A stretch of DNA of 64,000 nucleotides from the NCBI GenBank assembly GCA_030428565.1, contig JAUIDR010000004.1:57560-121559 (forward strand), in the 5' to 3' direction. This DNA is from Alphaproteobacteria bacterium. Its GTDB lineage: Bacteria > Pseudomonadota > Alphaproteobacteria > UBA7985 > JAUIBT01. Position 1 is the stretch's first letter; the number at the start of each line of letters is the position of its first letter. The notes beneath the pieces were generated by a model that made no database searches, was not told the origin of the DNA, and was given only the letters and a program-made list of their open reading frames with translations. Below are positions 28,603-36,691 of the stretch, in pieces. Both the position numbers and the translations under genes were made by a program.

Positions 28603-29513
28603 GCCCGAGCCGCTTCCTCATGCGCAATCTTCAGCGTTTGGTCATAACGGGCCGCGACCGCGTAATTTTTTGTGGCTCAGAAGCGACAAGCTTTACGCAC
28701 CTAACCAGTGATCCGGCTGGCTGGTCGTCACTCATGCAAACTTTGATCGCGCCGACACCGCGCGAGGCCTTGCTCGAGGGCCCGCAGGTGCCCGCCGATT
28801 GTCCAATCAGCCTCATCGACACCCTTTTTGAAACGGGCTATTTGTGGTCGGCGGATGAGGCTGAATCCCTGACAGCCCGTCAAGCACAGGCCATGGCCAT
28901 CGCACCAGCGCTGCACCTTGCAGCCACCAAAGCCAAGTGCCGCCATCTGCTGGTCGGTTGTTGCGGCAGCGTTGTGGCGGGTCTGATGGCGCAGACTCTT
29001 CTCAGCTTACAGTTCAGCGGGTTTCAAAATCAGCTTGATGTCATTTTGACCCAAAGCGCATCCCGTTTCCTGACCCGTGAGCTGCTAGAAGCCTACGGCA
29101 TTCGCTGCTGGCAGGACGGCTTCGAGCAGCAAGACGGTATTCGCGTGCCTCACGTTAGTCTGGCCAAGAGCGCCGATATGATTTGCATATTGCCCGCTAC
29201 CGCCGACAGCCTGGACCGCATCGCGCGCAGCGCCTGCAGCGACTTGTTATCCTTGACCATCACCAGCAGCGCCGCCCCAGTCTTGCTAGCTCCGGTCATG
29301 AATACGGCGATGTGGAACAATGCAGGCGTGCAACGCAATGTGGCCAGGATCAGAGCTGATGGCCATTTTGTGCTGGAGCCTTCCTTGATTATCGGCGCAG
29401 CAGATTTTGAGCGCGACGCCCCGCCAATGTACGGCGGACATGGCTGCCTGTGGTCTGGCCCTGCCGGGTTAATGGCCGCCATGGACGCTGTGAAGCGCCA
29501 ACAACGCTCGTAA
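28599..29513 (+). CDS. HFCD-type flavoprotein (phosphopantothenoylcysteine decarboxylase-like)
   Basis: A 304-residue protein. Residues from about 110 form a homo-oligomeric flavin-containing Cys decarboxylase domain: HLLVGCCGSVVAGLMA as the first strand and FMN loop, DVILTQSASRFLT, CILPATADSLDRIARSACSDLLSL, and the LLAPVMNTAMWNN PANMW-like substrate motif. The N-terminal 100 residues (RDRVIFCGSEATSFTHLTS..) are not part of that domain and resemble nothing I can name. HFCD proteins oxidatively decarboxylate C-terminal cysteines, as in coenzyme A synthesis (Dfp) or in peptide natural products (EpiD/MrsD). No CoaB half is attached, so it is not a standard CoaBC. It is translationally coupled to the GNAT-like gene. 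Confidence 0.75.
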   Translation: MSPSRFLMRNLQRLVITGRDRVIFCGSEATSFTHLTSDPAGWSSLMQTLIAPTPREALLEGPQVPADCPISLIDTLFETGYLWSADEAESLTARQAQAMAIAPALHLAATKAKCRHLLVGCCGSVVAGLMAQTLLSLQFSGFQNQLDVILTQSASRFLTRELLEAYGIRCWQDGFEQQDGIRVPHVSLAKSADMICILPATADSLDRIARSACSDLLSLTITSSAAPVLLAPVMNTAMWNNAGVQRNVARIRADGHFVLEPSLIIGAADFERDAPPMYGGHGCLWSGPAGLMAAMDAVKRQQRS

Positions 29514-29683
29514 AGAAACGCTTCCGAAAACCGCGCATTGTGAGCAATCTACCCGCCAGCAAGGCCATCGCAAGAGCCTAGCGGCCAAGGTTTCGGCCTA
29601 TAGGTCATTTCTCTTTGCATCGCGCCCTAGGCAAGCCCCCCTGCCTTCGCTACATAAGGGGTTCGCCAGCTAAGGAGAGAACC

Positions 29684-30238
29684 ATGGCCGCAGTGCCTCC
29701 AGTTTGTGAGTTTGGATGGCCCGCCCCTGATTTTGCCTTGCCCAGCATCACGGGTGTGACACAGAGCTATCAACAAGTCGCCGGGCCTAAGGGCTGTGTC
29801 GTCGCCTTTATTTGCAATCATTGCCCCTATGTGGTTGCCATTGCGCGGCGTCTGCCCAGCCATGTTCAAGCCCTCAAAGAACGCGGCGTCGGTTTCGCGG
29901 CAGTCAATGCCAACGACGCCAAATCCTATCCGCAAGACAGCTTTGAAAATATGGCCAAGTTCGCCCAGCAATTTGGCTTTGACTTCCCTTATCTGTACGA
30001 CGAGAGCCAAGCCGTCGCCCGAGCCTATGGCGCGGTCTGCACCCCGGACTTTTTTGGTTTCAATGCCGACGGCTCACTACAATATCGCGGCCGCCTGGTT
30101 GCCTCGCGCCGCGATCCAGCACCGGAAGACGCCGAACGTGAATTGGTCAACGCCATGCTTCAAGTCGCCGATAGCGGTCGCGGGCCCGAAAAGCAAAATC
30201 CCTCGATGGGATGTTCAATTAAATGGAAAGAAATTTAG
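29684..30238 (+). CDS. Thioredoxin-fold AhpC/TSA-like protein
   Basis: 184 residues. PDFALPSITGVTQSYQQVAGPKGCVVAFICNHCPYVVAI shows a thioredoxin fold with the CNHC motif, as in the thioredoxin-like family with a CxxCPYV active site, and later YLYDESQAVARAYGAVCTPDFFGFNADG with the cis-proline. No signal peptide is seen, so it is likely cytoplasmic. The ATG at 29684 follows AAGGAG. Its stop is one base before the tpiA start, so the two form an operon. Confidence 0.86.
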   Translation: MAAVPPVCEFGWPAPDFALPSITGVTQSYQQVAGPKGCVVAFICNHCPYVVAIARRLPSHVQALKERGVGFAAVNANDAKSYPQDSFENMAKFAQQFGFDFPYLYDESQAVARAYGAVCTPDFFGFNADGSLQYRGRLVASRRDPAPEDAERELVNAMLQVADSGRGPEKQNPSMGCSIKWKEI

Positions 30239-30239
30239 A

Positions 30240-31001
30240 GTGCCCCAGTATCTAGTCGCCAATTGGAAGATGAATGGTTCCGCCGAATTCGCAAACCGCT
30301 GGTTGGCGGATCTGGGCCGCAAGAGCGGATCGGATCGCCAAGTTATCGTCTGTGCTCCCGCGATCGTCTTGGGCAATCCCGCGGTAGTCGCACAGGCCCA
30401 AAATGCTGGTATAGCGCTGGGCGGTCAAGACTGCCATGCCGAGAGTTACGGCGCATATACGGGTTGGATTTCCGCCCCCATGCTGGCTGAATTGGGCGCA
30501 ACGGCGGTCATCGTCGGCCACTCTGAGCGCCGCCAGTACGCCGGTGAGCGCGATGGCGATGTGGCCGCTAAGGCCCGCGCAGCGCATGCCGCTGGCTTGA
30601 CCGCTATCGTTTGTGTGGGCGAGAGCCTCGATGAACGCCAGGCCGGACGAGCTGAAACTTTGGTCGAACAGCAAGTGCGCGCCAGCCTGCCGGACAGCAC
30701 TACCGTCAACAACACGCTGTTGGCATACGAGCCCATTTGGGCGATCGGCACCGGTCAGGTGGCCGAGCCCGCCGATGTGGCCGCCATGCACGATCATTTG
30801 GCGCGCGTTTGCTCCGATCTGGGCCTGCCGGGCCTGCCGCTGCTCTATGGCGGTTCGGTCAAGCCTAACAATGCCGGCGACCTGTTGGCGCTAGGCCACG
30901 TTGATGGCGCGCTGGTTGGCGGTGCTTCGCTGGACGCAACCTCCTTTGCAGCCATTATTGACGCCGCGCCCAAGGGCCAAGCATCAGGTGTTTGCGCATG
31001 A
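30240..31001 (+). CDS. tpiA: Triosephosphate isomerase
   Basis: 253 residues, interconverts dihydroxyacetone phosphate and glyceraldehyde 3-phosphate. VANWKMNG near the start gives the catalytic Asn/Lys, GHSERRQY the catalytic His, and AYEPIWAIGTG the catalytic Glu. YGGSVKPNNA is the phosphate-binding end. The open frame extends upstream to 29796 through the thioredoxin-like gene. The true start is the GTG at 30240, giving PQYLVANWKMNG. GGAAAG lies 9 nt upstream. Confidence 0.97.
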   Translation: MPQYLVANWKMNGSAEFANRWLADLGRKSGSDRQVIVCAPAIVLGNPAVVAQAQNAGIALGGQDCHAESYGAYTGWISAPMLAELGATAVIVGHSERRQYAGERDGDVAAKARAAHAAGLTAIVCVGESLDERQAGRAETLVEQQVRASLPDSTTVNNTLLAYEPIWAIGTGQVAEPADVAAMHDHLARVCSDLGLPGLPLLYGGSVKPNNAGDLLALGHVDGALVGGASLDATSFAAIIDAAPKGQASGVCA

Positions 31002-31759
31002 CGGCCCGGCCTCGCTATTTCGAGCCCTCTAAAGACGTGGGCTTGGTCTATCGCTTTTTGTTCACCAACCTACGGCGCTTGCTGCCGGCCGCTATAATCG
31101 TTAGCGGCGTCTACCTGTTGGTCGAGATGATTTTCCCAGCGCCTTTCCCGCAAATGGATGTACGCACGCCGGACCCGGTCGAATGGCGAGAATTTTTGCT
31201 GCCGTTTGTCGGTGTCTATCTGGGCTTTTTGCCCTTGCTGACCGCAAGTCTCAGCTTGGTGGTTTTTGATATGCTCAAAAACGACCGCTATCGCCCGCGC
31301 GCTTATTTGGACCGCATATGGGAGCGGCTGCTACCTTTAGTTGGCGTTGTGGCCGCTAGTTCGCTGATTGTCAGCCTGCCCGCGATCTTTGCCTTCAGCC
31401 TTCCGCCGCAAATCGCTTCGCTTTTGCTGCTATTTGCTGCCCTCTTGTTATCGCTCGGACCGTTCTTGTTTATGTTCGCGCCGCTGATGGTCCTAGTTGA
31501 GGGCCGCGGGGTGCTTGAGAGCCTCAAAGGTTCGGTAATGCTAGCCAAGAAAGCTTTCGTGGGACTCGTGATCTTCTCCATCTTTCTATTCTTGGCGTTT
31601 TTCGCGCTGAGCATTCCGATTATCATGGTCCCGTTGCTGCCTTGGTTGAGTTTTTTGGCCCCGGTAGCCGCCCTAGTTTTGCATATCGCGCAAATTTCAC
31701 TATCAGCCGCGCTGCATGCCTTCGCCTACGTTCGTCTGAGCGCTGATCGGCCATTTTAG
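30998..31759 (+). CDS. Integral membrane protein of unknown function
   Basis: A 253-residue protein with about six hydrophobic segments, for example LLPAAIIVSGVYLLVEMIF, FLLPFVGVYLGFLPLLTASLSLVVF, LLPLVGVVAASSLIVSLPAIFAF and FVGLVIFSIFLFLAFFALSIPIIMV. The pattern recalls the membrane domain of glycerophosphodiester phosphodiesterase-type proteins, but no enzyme domain follows. The ATG at 30998 overlaps the tpiA stop (ATGA), so it is cotranslated with tpiA. A 6-bp hairpin with TTT at 31904-31921 may end the transcript just before tRNA-Cys. Confidence 0.7.
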   Translation: MTARPRYFEPSKDVGLVYRFLFTNLRRLLPAAIIVSGVYLLVEMIFPAPFPQMDVRTPDPVEWREFLLPFVGVYLGFLPLLTASLSLVVFDMLKNDRYRPRAYLDRIWERLLPLVGVVAASSLIVSLPAIFAFSLPPQIASLLLLFAALLLSLGPFLFMFAPLMVLVEGRGVLESLKGSVMLAKKAFVGLVIFSIFLFLAFFALSIPIIMVPLLPWLSFLAPVAALVLHIAQISLSAALHAFAYVRLSADRPF

Positions 31760-31920
31760 AGCCAGGGGCCGGTCTCTTTCGGGGCGTGTCATCGGCGCCA
31801 TTCGCCCTGTTGCGGGGACCGATCATCAATCGCGAGCTCGGCGCTAAAAAAGCCTTGCGGCGCGCGCCTAGTCTGCTACACACGCTCTACTCTGATGACA
31901 GGGAGCGGCGCTCCCTTTGA

Positions 31921-31994
31921 GGCCCGATGGCAGAGTGGTGATGCAGAGGATTGCAAATCCTTGTACGTCGGTTCGATTCCGGCTCGGGCCTCCA
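31921..31994 (+). tRNA. tRNA-Cys (anticodon GCA)
   Basis: Seven-base acceptor stem GGCCCGA/TCGGGCC, anticodon loop containing TTGCAAA, T-loop GTTCGATTC, discriminator U73 (the cysteine identity base) and encoded CCA at 31992-31994. The prophage structural genes begin right after it, so its 3' end is the likely integration site. Confidence 0.95.
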
Positions 31995-32047
31995 ATTGAT
32001 TTGATTTTGTTTTATATCAATAGCTTACGCGACATTTTTTACAAAAG

Positions 32048-32102
32048 CGTATCTATCAAAAACCCGTGACATAGCATGAACGTACTGTGAACTTTAGATA
32101 CG
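32048..32102. repeat. 8-bp inverted repeat at the left prophage end
   Basis: CGTATCTA (32048-32055) and TAGATACG (32095-32102), 39 nt apart, in the AT-rich spacer between tRNA-Cys and the late operon terminator. It could be an integrase arm-type site left by attL. This is only a position-based suggestion. Confidence 0.35.
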
Positions 32103-32110
32103 TTTGCAGT

Positions 32111-32139
32111 GACAAAGGCCGCCCCGGTTGGAGCGACCT
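32111..32139 (-). terminator. Terminator of the phage late operon
   Basis: Minus-strand hairpin with a 10-bp stem (AGGTCGCTCC with GGGGCGGCCT, two G-U pairs), 4-nt loop, then TTTG. It lies 12 bp after the last late gene. Confidence 0.8.
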
Positions 32140-32151
32140 CGCTTAATCCAG

Positions 32152-32472
32152 TCAAACCTTCATCAAGGCTCCACCGGCGCGCCGAGCGGCCAGCAGCCAC
32201 GAGATGGCCCCGCCGCCGCCTAGCCAAACCGCCCCGAAATCCAGCAGCGCGACCAACAGGTTGAGGGCCTGCTCAAGTTGGGTGCCGTCGGCAACGTCGC
32301 GCAGCGGAGTCGCATAAGCCAGCAGCGCTGCAATCGCTCCTGCGGCTGTCTTTTTGCCTTTTAAGAAGCGTGCGATCGGCGTGATGCCAACGGCCAAAAT
32401 GACATCAACGAAGTTCAGGTCTTCGCTTTGATGGGCGCGCGAGCCGCGCGTGCCCTTTAGGGTCTGGTTCAT
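32152..32472 (-). CDS. Small membrane protein, possible second holin/antiholin
   Basis: A 106-residue protein with hydrophobic segments (DVILAVGITPIARFL, TAAGAIAALLAYATPL, LNLLVALLDFGAVWLGGGGAISWLL) and a basic C-terminus (AARRAGGALMKV). It lies at the end of the lysis cluster after the nuclease gene. The ATG at 32472 follows AGGATCAAACG. Holin-like by size, place and hydropathy only. No family motif recognised. Confidence 0.5.
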   Translation of the reverse strand: MNQTLKGTRGSRAHQSEDLNFVDVILAVGITPIARFLKGKKTAAGAIAALLAYATPLRDVADGTQLEQALNLLVALLDFGAVWLGGGGAISWLLAARRAGGALMKV

Positions 32473-32483
32473 ATCGTTTGATC

Positions 32484-33023
32484 CTATGGAGAGAGTTGAG
32501 CACACCAGTCGTTCTTTGGTCCTCTGCCCCAATAGGGCACGGCCAAGCCGGTGCTTTGGATATAGTCGGCCCAATCCAGGCCATCGCGACGGCGCACCTC
32601 TGCCAGGTAGCGCCCGCCGTATTTGTCAGGCTCGACGGCATAAAGTTCGACGATCGAACCCGCCGAAAAGGCCTCGCGCATGAGCTGCTTGGCTTGCTCG
32701 GCCAGGGCCTTTTCGTTCTCGCATTTACCGCGCCGCTCTGGGGTGTCGATACCCAGCACCCGAATCGCAACATCGCTGGCTTGGGTGTTGGGCCAGATAT
32801 AGGCGTCCACAACGACGGTATCGCCATCGATGACCCGCTGGACCTCGCCCAAAATCGGCCCAGGGTAACGGTCTGCCTCATTGGCACGTGCGCCACTAAC
32901 GCCGATGCCCGCCAACAACAAAGCCACAGCCAGCCAAGACCAGATACGGCCTCCCACATAGGCAAGACCACTGCCAGCATTAAGAAGCCCACCAAGGACT
33001 TGTGCGAGGAGAGGATCAATCAT
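32484..33023 (-). CDS. Exported thermonuclease-like (SNase) protein
   Basis: A 179-residue protein. An N-terminal hydrophobic segment (IWSWLAVALLLAGIGVSGARA) looks like a signal peptide with cleavage after ARA. The rest is a staphylococcal-nuclease fold: VQRVIDGDTVVVDAY, IRVLGIDTPERRGKCENEKALAEQAKQLM and the VEPDKYGGRYLAEVRR catalytic section, with the expected Asp/Arg/Glu residues. It would degrade nucleic acid in the periplasm or medium. The start ATG overlaps the endolysin stop (ATGA). An exported nuclease inside a lysis cassette is unusual. Confidence 0.78.
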   Translation of the reverse strand: MIDPLLAQVLGGLLNAGSGLAYVGGRIWSWLAVALLLAGIGVSGARANEADRYPGPILGEVQRVIDGDTVVVDAYIWPNTQASDVAIRVLGIDTPERRGKCENEKALAEQAKQLMREAFSAGSIVELYAVEPDKYGGRYLAEVRRRDGLDWADYIQSTGLAVPYWGRGPKNDWCAQLSP

Positions 33024-33454
33024 TGCTCCCCCCATGCGCGGCGGACGCTCAACAACCGGTCGCTGTCGTAATCCTGAACGGAGACACGACCGTCTTGGTT
33101 GCCGCCCAATACTTGGATTTTACCGTCGGGGCCGTGGCCCCAGAAAAAGCCAACGTGGCCTTGCCAAGGCTTGTTGCGGGACAGCACCACGATATCGCCG
33201 CGCAATGCCTCAGCCAGCGCCACTTCCTGGCCCCAGCTCAGGAACGATCGGGCCGCAGCTGATTGTGTGCTGCGCAAGCCAGAGACCTCCAAACACCAAC
33301 AAACGAACGAGGAGCACCAAGGCGTTTCGTCGTCGCTGGCGGCGAGCGTCGTCGCCTGATGGTAGGCCACAATTCGATCATTGTGGACCCTACCCTTGCG
33401 TTCGCTTTGGCCAAGTTCATGAATCGCGGCTTCCAGGTGTGGGACATACGGCAT
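33020..33454 (-). CDS. Endolysin-like TIGR02594 family (NlpC/P60-type) protein
   Basis: A 144-residue protein with DETPWCSSFVCWCLEVSGL giving the catalytic cysteine C47, and GDIVVLSRNKPWQGHVGFFWG giving the histidine, as in TIGR02594/NlpC-type peptidases used as phage endolysins. No signal peptide is present, so release would depend on the neighbouring holin. It starts 56 bp after the holin gene and overlaps the nuclease gene start. Confidence 0.78.
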   Translation of the reverse strand: MPYVPHLEAAIHELGQSERKGRVHNDRIVAYHQATTLAASDDETPWCSSFVCWCLEVSGLRSTQSAAARSFLSWGQEVALAEALRGDIVVLSRNKPWQGHVGFFWGHGPDGKIQVLGGNQDGRVSVQDYDSDRLLSVRRAWGEQ

Positions 33455-33510
33455 CGCGGGCCCTTTCTTTATCTGATCCTCTTATACACCCGGTTTGTTC
33501 GCAAACAAAC

Positions 33511-33828
33511 TCACTTCTTGCCCCGGTTGAGCCAAGAGGCAAAAAGGCTTTCAAGCCCGCGCGGCCCCAAATAGGCCAGCACCGCGACCAGGCCCGTGTT
33601 GATCGGCTGGCCCAGGCCAAAATATGAAGCCACAGCCTCACCAACCATGGCCATGCCGACCGCCACCGGGATCTCCCACAAGATCTCTTTACCGAAAAAG
33701 CGCCGCTTGCCTTGCCGCACTTCGCCGACGTGCCACATCAGGCGGCCCATGAGCCCGCCGATGACCAGCGTGATGGTGCCGCCGGTGAGCTGGTCAAGAA
33801 GGCCGATCAGGCCATTGGGTTCTTGCAT
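33511..33828 (-). CDS. Putative holin
   Basis: 105 residues with two hydrophobic segments (GGTITLVIGGLMGRLMWHVG and ILWEIPVAVGMAMVGEAVASYFGLG) and a third weaker one, resembling LydA-type holins. A charged C-terminus (SWLNRGKK) is typical. The ATG at 33828 has GAGGAGGCGAAGGC upstream and is preferred to the one at 33858. It directly precedes the endolysin gene. Confidence 0.65.
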   Translation of the reverse strand: MQEPNGLIGLLDQLTGGTITLVIGGLMGRLMWHVGEVRQGKRRFFGKEILWEIPVAVGMAMVGEAVASYFGLGQPINTGLVAVLAYLGPRGLESLFASWLNRGKK

Positions 33829-33841
33829 GCCTTCGCCTCCT

Positions 33842-34159
33842 CTAGCTTGCGTCATCAACGCGCCAATTGGTGTTTACTTCGTCCCAAAGGTACTCTTGAC
33901 CGTCGCTTGGTCTCGGCACCGGGGGTATCCATCTGCAAGTGCTTTCATCAAGCAGCCAGCTTGGATAGGGCTTTGGTGGAATGAAGGCATCTCGTGCAAG
34001 ATCATAGGTGAAACCAATGCCTGCCATATTCTTTCGCGGGCCCCCGTCTCGCCAGGTCTCAACAGCCCCGTAGTGGGCTTCTGGCTCTGCAATGTCAGGA
34101 GCAGCGACAAATATTTTCGTTACCACGCCTTCGCCATCTATTTTGGCTAGGTAGCGCAT
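33842..34159 (-). CDS. Phage tail-fibre-associated small protein
   Basis: A 105-residue protein with a proline/tryptophan-rich C-terminal pattern (PPKPYPSWLLDESTCRWIPPVPRPSDGQEYLWDEVNTNW), a type of module commonly encoded next to phage tail fibres. It may be a structural or assembly protein. It follows the glycine-rich protein gene by 3 bp. Confidence 0.55.
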   Translation of the reverse strand: MRYLAKIDGEGVVTKIFVAAPDIAEPEAHYGAVETWRDGGPRKNMAGIGFTYDLARDAFIPPKPYPSWLLDESTCRWIPPVPRPSDGQEYLWDEVNTNWRVDDAS

Positions 34160-34162
34160 AGT

Positions 34163-34981
34163 CTAAGCCTCATTAAATTGGATATTTCCCGAACCGGCAG
34201 TGACCCTAACGGTTGTAAAGCCGCCCGATGTAACCGGTGCGTCCAGGACAAGCCCTCCTCCGGGGTTGGTCACGGTAAGGGTGTCGGGGAACTTCAAAAC
34301 AAGAATGCCAGAACCGCCGTCACCGCCGGGTTCTCCGCCAGTGTTGCCTCGGTCGCCATGCCCCCCATTACCGGTATTCGCCGCACCATCTGGGGCAGGG
34401 TCCACCGCCGCAAAGGAGCGTCCGCCCGCAGCATACGTGATGCCGTCAAATGCTGTATAGCCGGGGCCTCCGCTATAAACGGTACCCGGACCGCCAGCAC
34501 CACCGCCACCGCCTCCGTAGTAGCTTCCTCCGCTAGAGCCAGACTTGCTACCCGCGTTTCCAAGACCGCCAGAGGCAGAGCCAGGCTGCTCGCCTGCTGC
34601 ATAGGTGGTGTTGTAGTTACCCGAACCACCGCCTGAGCCCCCCGGCTGGCCGGGGCTATTGATGCCTCCGCCTGCACCACCACCGAGCGCTGTCAACGTG
34701 GCTAGAACGCTGTCCGATCCGTTGGTGGCTTGGGTGTAGTTATTGTTGTAATCACCGCCAATGCCGCCTAGGCCAATTTCAACAGCATAGAGAACGCCGG
34801 TTTCTGCCGTGAAGTTGCTCTCAATCAGCCCGCCTGCGCCGCCACCGCCACCGTCTCGCAAGGCCGTGTTTTGGCCGAAGCCGCCGCCCCCACCGCCGCC
34901 TACAAGAATAAAATCAAGGGTAAAGGTGACAGGGGCAACACTAAGGCATGTGCTCAGAAGAAGGTGCTGAATACCAACCAT
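34163..34981 (-). CDS. Glycine-rich tail tip or fibre protein
   Basis: 272 residues with very high glycine content (VGGGGGGGFGQ, GGAGGGINSPGQPGGSGGG, GGGGGGAGGPGTVYSGGPG), similar to polyglycine-sandwich domains at the tips of phage adhesins, which contact the host receptor. A short beta-rich end (FTTVRVTAGSGNIQFNEA) closes it. The ATG at 34981 overlaps the stop of the upstream fibre gene (TAATG). Confidence 0.65.
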   Translation of the reverse strand: MVGIQHLLLSTCLSVAPVTFTLDFILVGGGGGGGFGQNTALRDGGGGGAGGLIESNFTAETGVLYAVEIGLGGIGGDYNNNYTQATNGSDSVLATLTALGGGAGGGINSPGQPGGSGGGSGNYNTTYAAGEQPGSASGGLGNAGSKSGSSGGSYYGGGGGGAGGPGTVYSGGPGYTAFDGITYAAGGRSFAAVDPAPDGAANTGNGGHGDRGNTGGEPGGDGGSGILVLKFPDTLTVTNPGGGLVLDAPVTSGGFTTVRVTAGSGNIQFNEA

Positions 34982-35967
34982 TATCCGGTGTTCCCTGTTA
35001 TCACGCATTCATCGCCGCTATTAACAAACAATAGCGTTACGATCCCGCGCGCAGGCAGCACGAATGAAGCCTGAGACGATGTATTCCCGGCCAGCCAAAT
35101 CGTGACTCCTATATCCACGCGAGAAACGGTTGAGCTTGCTGCGGTATCATAGTTGAAGAGGGTAATGACGTTGCCCGCTTGGAACACGCCAGTGGGGATT
35201 GTGATACTGGCACCATTGCTGACCCAGACGTACTTCCCTAGGTGTGCGGTGCTGAGCTGAATGCTCGTTGTTTCCGAAATAGCGCTATGCGGGGGAATGT
35301 CTTGTTCGCCAATCACCCCGCTCGGAGCGGTCTTCGTTGTCCAAGAACCGGACGTAGCCCCACGCACGAGAATATCACCCTCGGCGCTGTAATCGCCATC
35401 CATGACGGCGCCAGCCGCAGCGACAGAGGCGGTATCAACATTCGAGCCAAAGTCTACCGCGACCCAGTTGGTGCCGTTCCATTGGATGCCCTGCCCGCTA
35501 GTCGGTGTCAGGGCCGCGATGTCAGTCAAACGAGCCGAATAGGCCTGTCCATCCATCCAATCCAGCTTGCCGTCGGTATCGAAGGCCGCGCCCGCCGCCA
35601 GGGAGGTGATTTTGCCTCCCGCGCTTTGGGCAGGGGCCGTACCGGGCAAGATCCCTGCATAGCTAGTCGCGCCACTGGCCGGGCCCTTCAAGGTGACGGC
35701 TGCCGCATTGTCAGCGCTATTTAAAGCCAGCGCACCGCCTGCACTCGCCCCATCGCCACGCACCGTAAGGCTGGGCCCAAAGATGGCACGCTTTATCGCC
35801 CCCATGAGGGCCCGCAAGCCATTGTTGAAGTCGCTGGTTCGCGTCGCCTCGGCGGTTGGTCCTGAAGACTCACCCAAGCGAATATCGTCAACGACCGCAC
35901 CGATGTTGAGGTTCTCATCGTCGGTGGCTGAAAATTTATGGATGTCACTTCGATCGCTAAAAGCCAT
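34981..35967 (-). CDS. Tail fibre protein
   Basis: A 328-residue protein with repeated beta-strand-rich motifs (ALALNSADNAAAVTLKGPA, YSARLTDIAALTPTSGQGIQWNGTNWVAVDFG, GDILVRGATSGSWTTKTAPSG). The phrases ARLTDIAALTPT and WNGTNWV are common in phage fibre and collar-region proteins. N-terminal MAFSDRSDIHKFS probably docks to the virion. It is separated from the collar gene by 9 bp. Confidence 0.72.
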   Translation of the reverse strand: MAFSDRSDIHKFSATDDENLNIGAVVDDIRLGESSGPTAEATRTSDFNNGLRALMGAIKRAIFGPSLTVRGDGASAGGALALNSADNAAAVTLKGPASGATSYAGILPGTAPAQSAGGKITSLAAGAAFDTDGKLDWMDGQAYSARLTDIAALTPTSGQGIQWNGTNWVAVDFGSNVDTASVAAAGAVMDGDYSAEGDILVRGATSGSWTTKTAPSGVIGEQDIPPHSAISETTSIQLSTAHLGKYVWVSNGASITIPTGVFQAGNVITLFNYDTAASSTVSRVDIGVTIWLAGNTSSQASFVLPARGIVTLLFVNSGDECVITGNTG

Positions 35968-35976
35968 GCTTCATCC

Positions 35977-36690
35977 TCACGTCTTCATGATGAAATAGAG
36001 CGCCAAATAGGGCGGGCGGTTTTCGTGCGCCTGGCCACTGCCGGCCGCCGCCGTGCCCCCAGTCAAGGAGAGCCCTTGCGCGGAATTGACCGAAATGCCG
36101 GTTGTCACCTTGGTGGTTGTGTTGGGCTCGCCCTGCGCACTTTCATCGGTGGGGCCACCGCTGCCCGTCGTTCCCGAGGTGATAGGCACCGGCGCATTGT
36201 AGGGATGCGTATGACCTGGATCGTTGAGGCTGTGGCCATGGGCAGCGGTCTTCAGTGTGCCGACGCCGTGGCTGTGCGCAGCCAATTGGGCGGTCGTCAA
36301 AGTCACGCTCGCCGCGCCGCCTGTCGCGCCCTTGGCATAAGCGCCGCCTGCCCCGACCGGAAAGACCCCGCGCAGATCTGGCGTGTTGTTCTGGCCATCG
36401 CAAAGCACCCAACCCGAAGGGATAGCAGCAAGCTCTCCCCACCACATTTTGACCGTCCCAGCGGCATCGCTCTCAGCGGCCCCCGCCCCGGTCATGGAGT
36501 TCAACACCTCCAGGTCAGTGACCTTCAGCTTCGGCAGCGTCACCGTGCCTTTGATGGCTTGTGCCACGTAGGCCATAAAGGTCCGCAGCGCATTGTTGAT
36601 CACGCTGGGCGGGCAGCCCTCGGCGATGTTTAGACCACCAATGCTGGTGTTCTGGGCCGGGTCTTCATTGAAATCGTTGATATTAGCCAT
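35977..36690 (-). CDS. Phage tail collar domain protein
   Basis: A 237-residue protein. TVKMWWGELAAIPSGWVLCDGQNNTPDLRGVFPVGAG is the phage Tail Collar domain. Two histidine patches follow (AAHSHGVGTLKTAAHGHS, PGHTHPYNAP), then AGSGQAHENRPPYLALYFIMKT, the conserved end. Such proteins are short tail fibres. The N-terminal half is a distinct virion-anchor region. Confidence 0.85.
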   Translation of the reverse strand: MANINDFNEDPAQNTSIGGLNIAEGCPPSVINNALRTFMAYVAQAIKGTVTLPKLKVTDLEVLNSMTGAGAAESDAAGTVKMWWGELAAIPSGWVLCDGQNNTPDLRGVFPVGAGGAYAKGATGGAASVTLTTAQLAAHSHGVGTLKTAAHGHSLNDPGHTHPYNAPVPITSGTTGSGGPTDESAQGEPNTTTKVTTGISVNSAQGLSLTGGTAAAGSGQAHENRPPYLALYFIMKT

Positions 36691-36691
36691 G

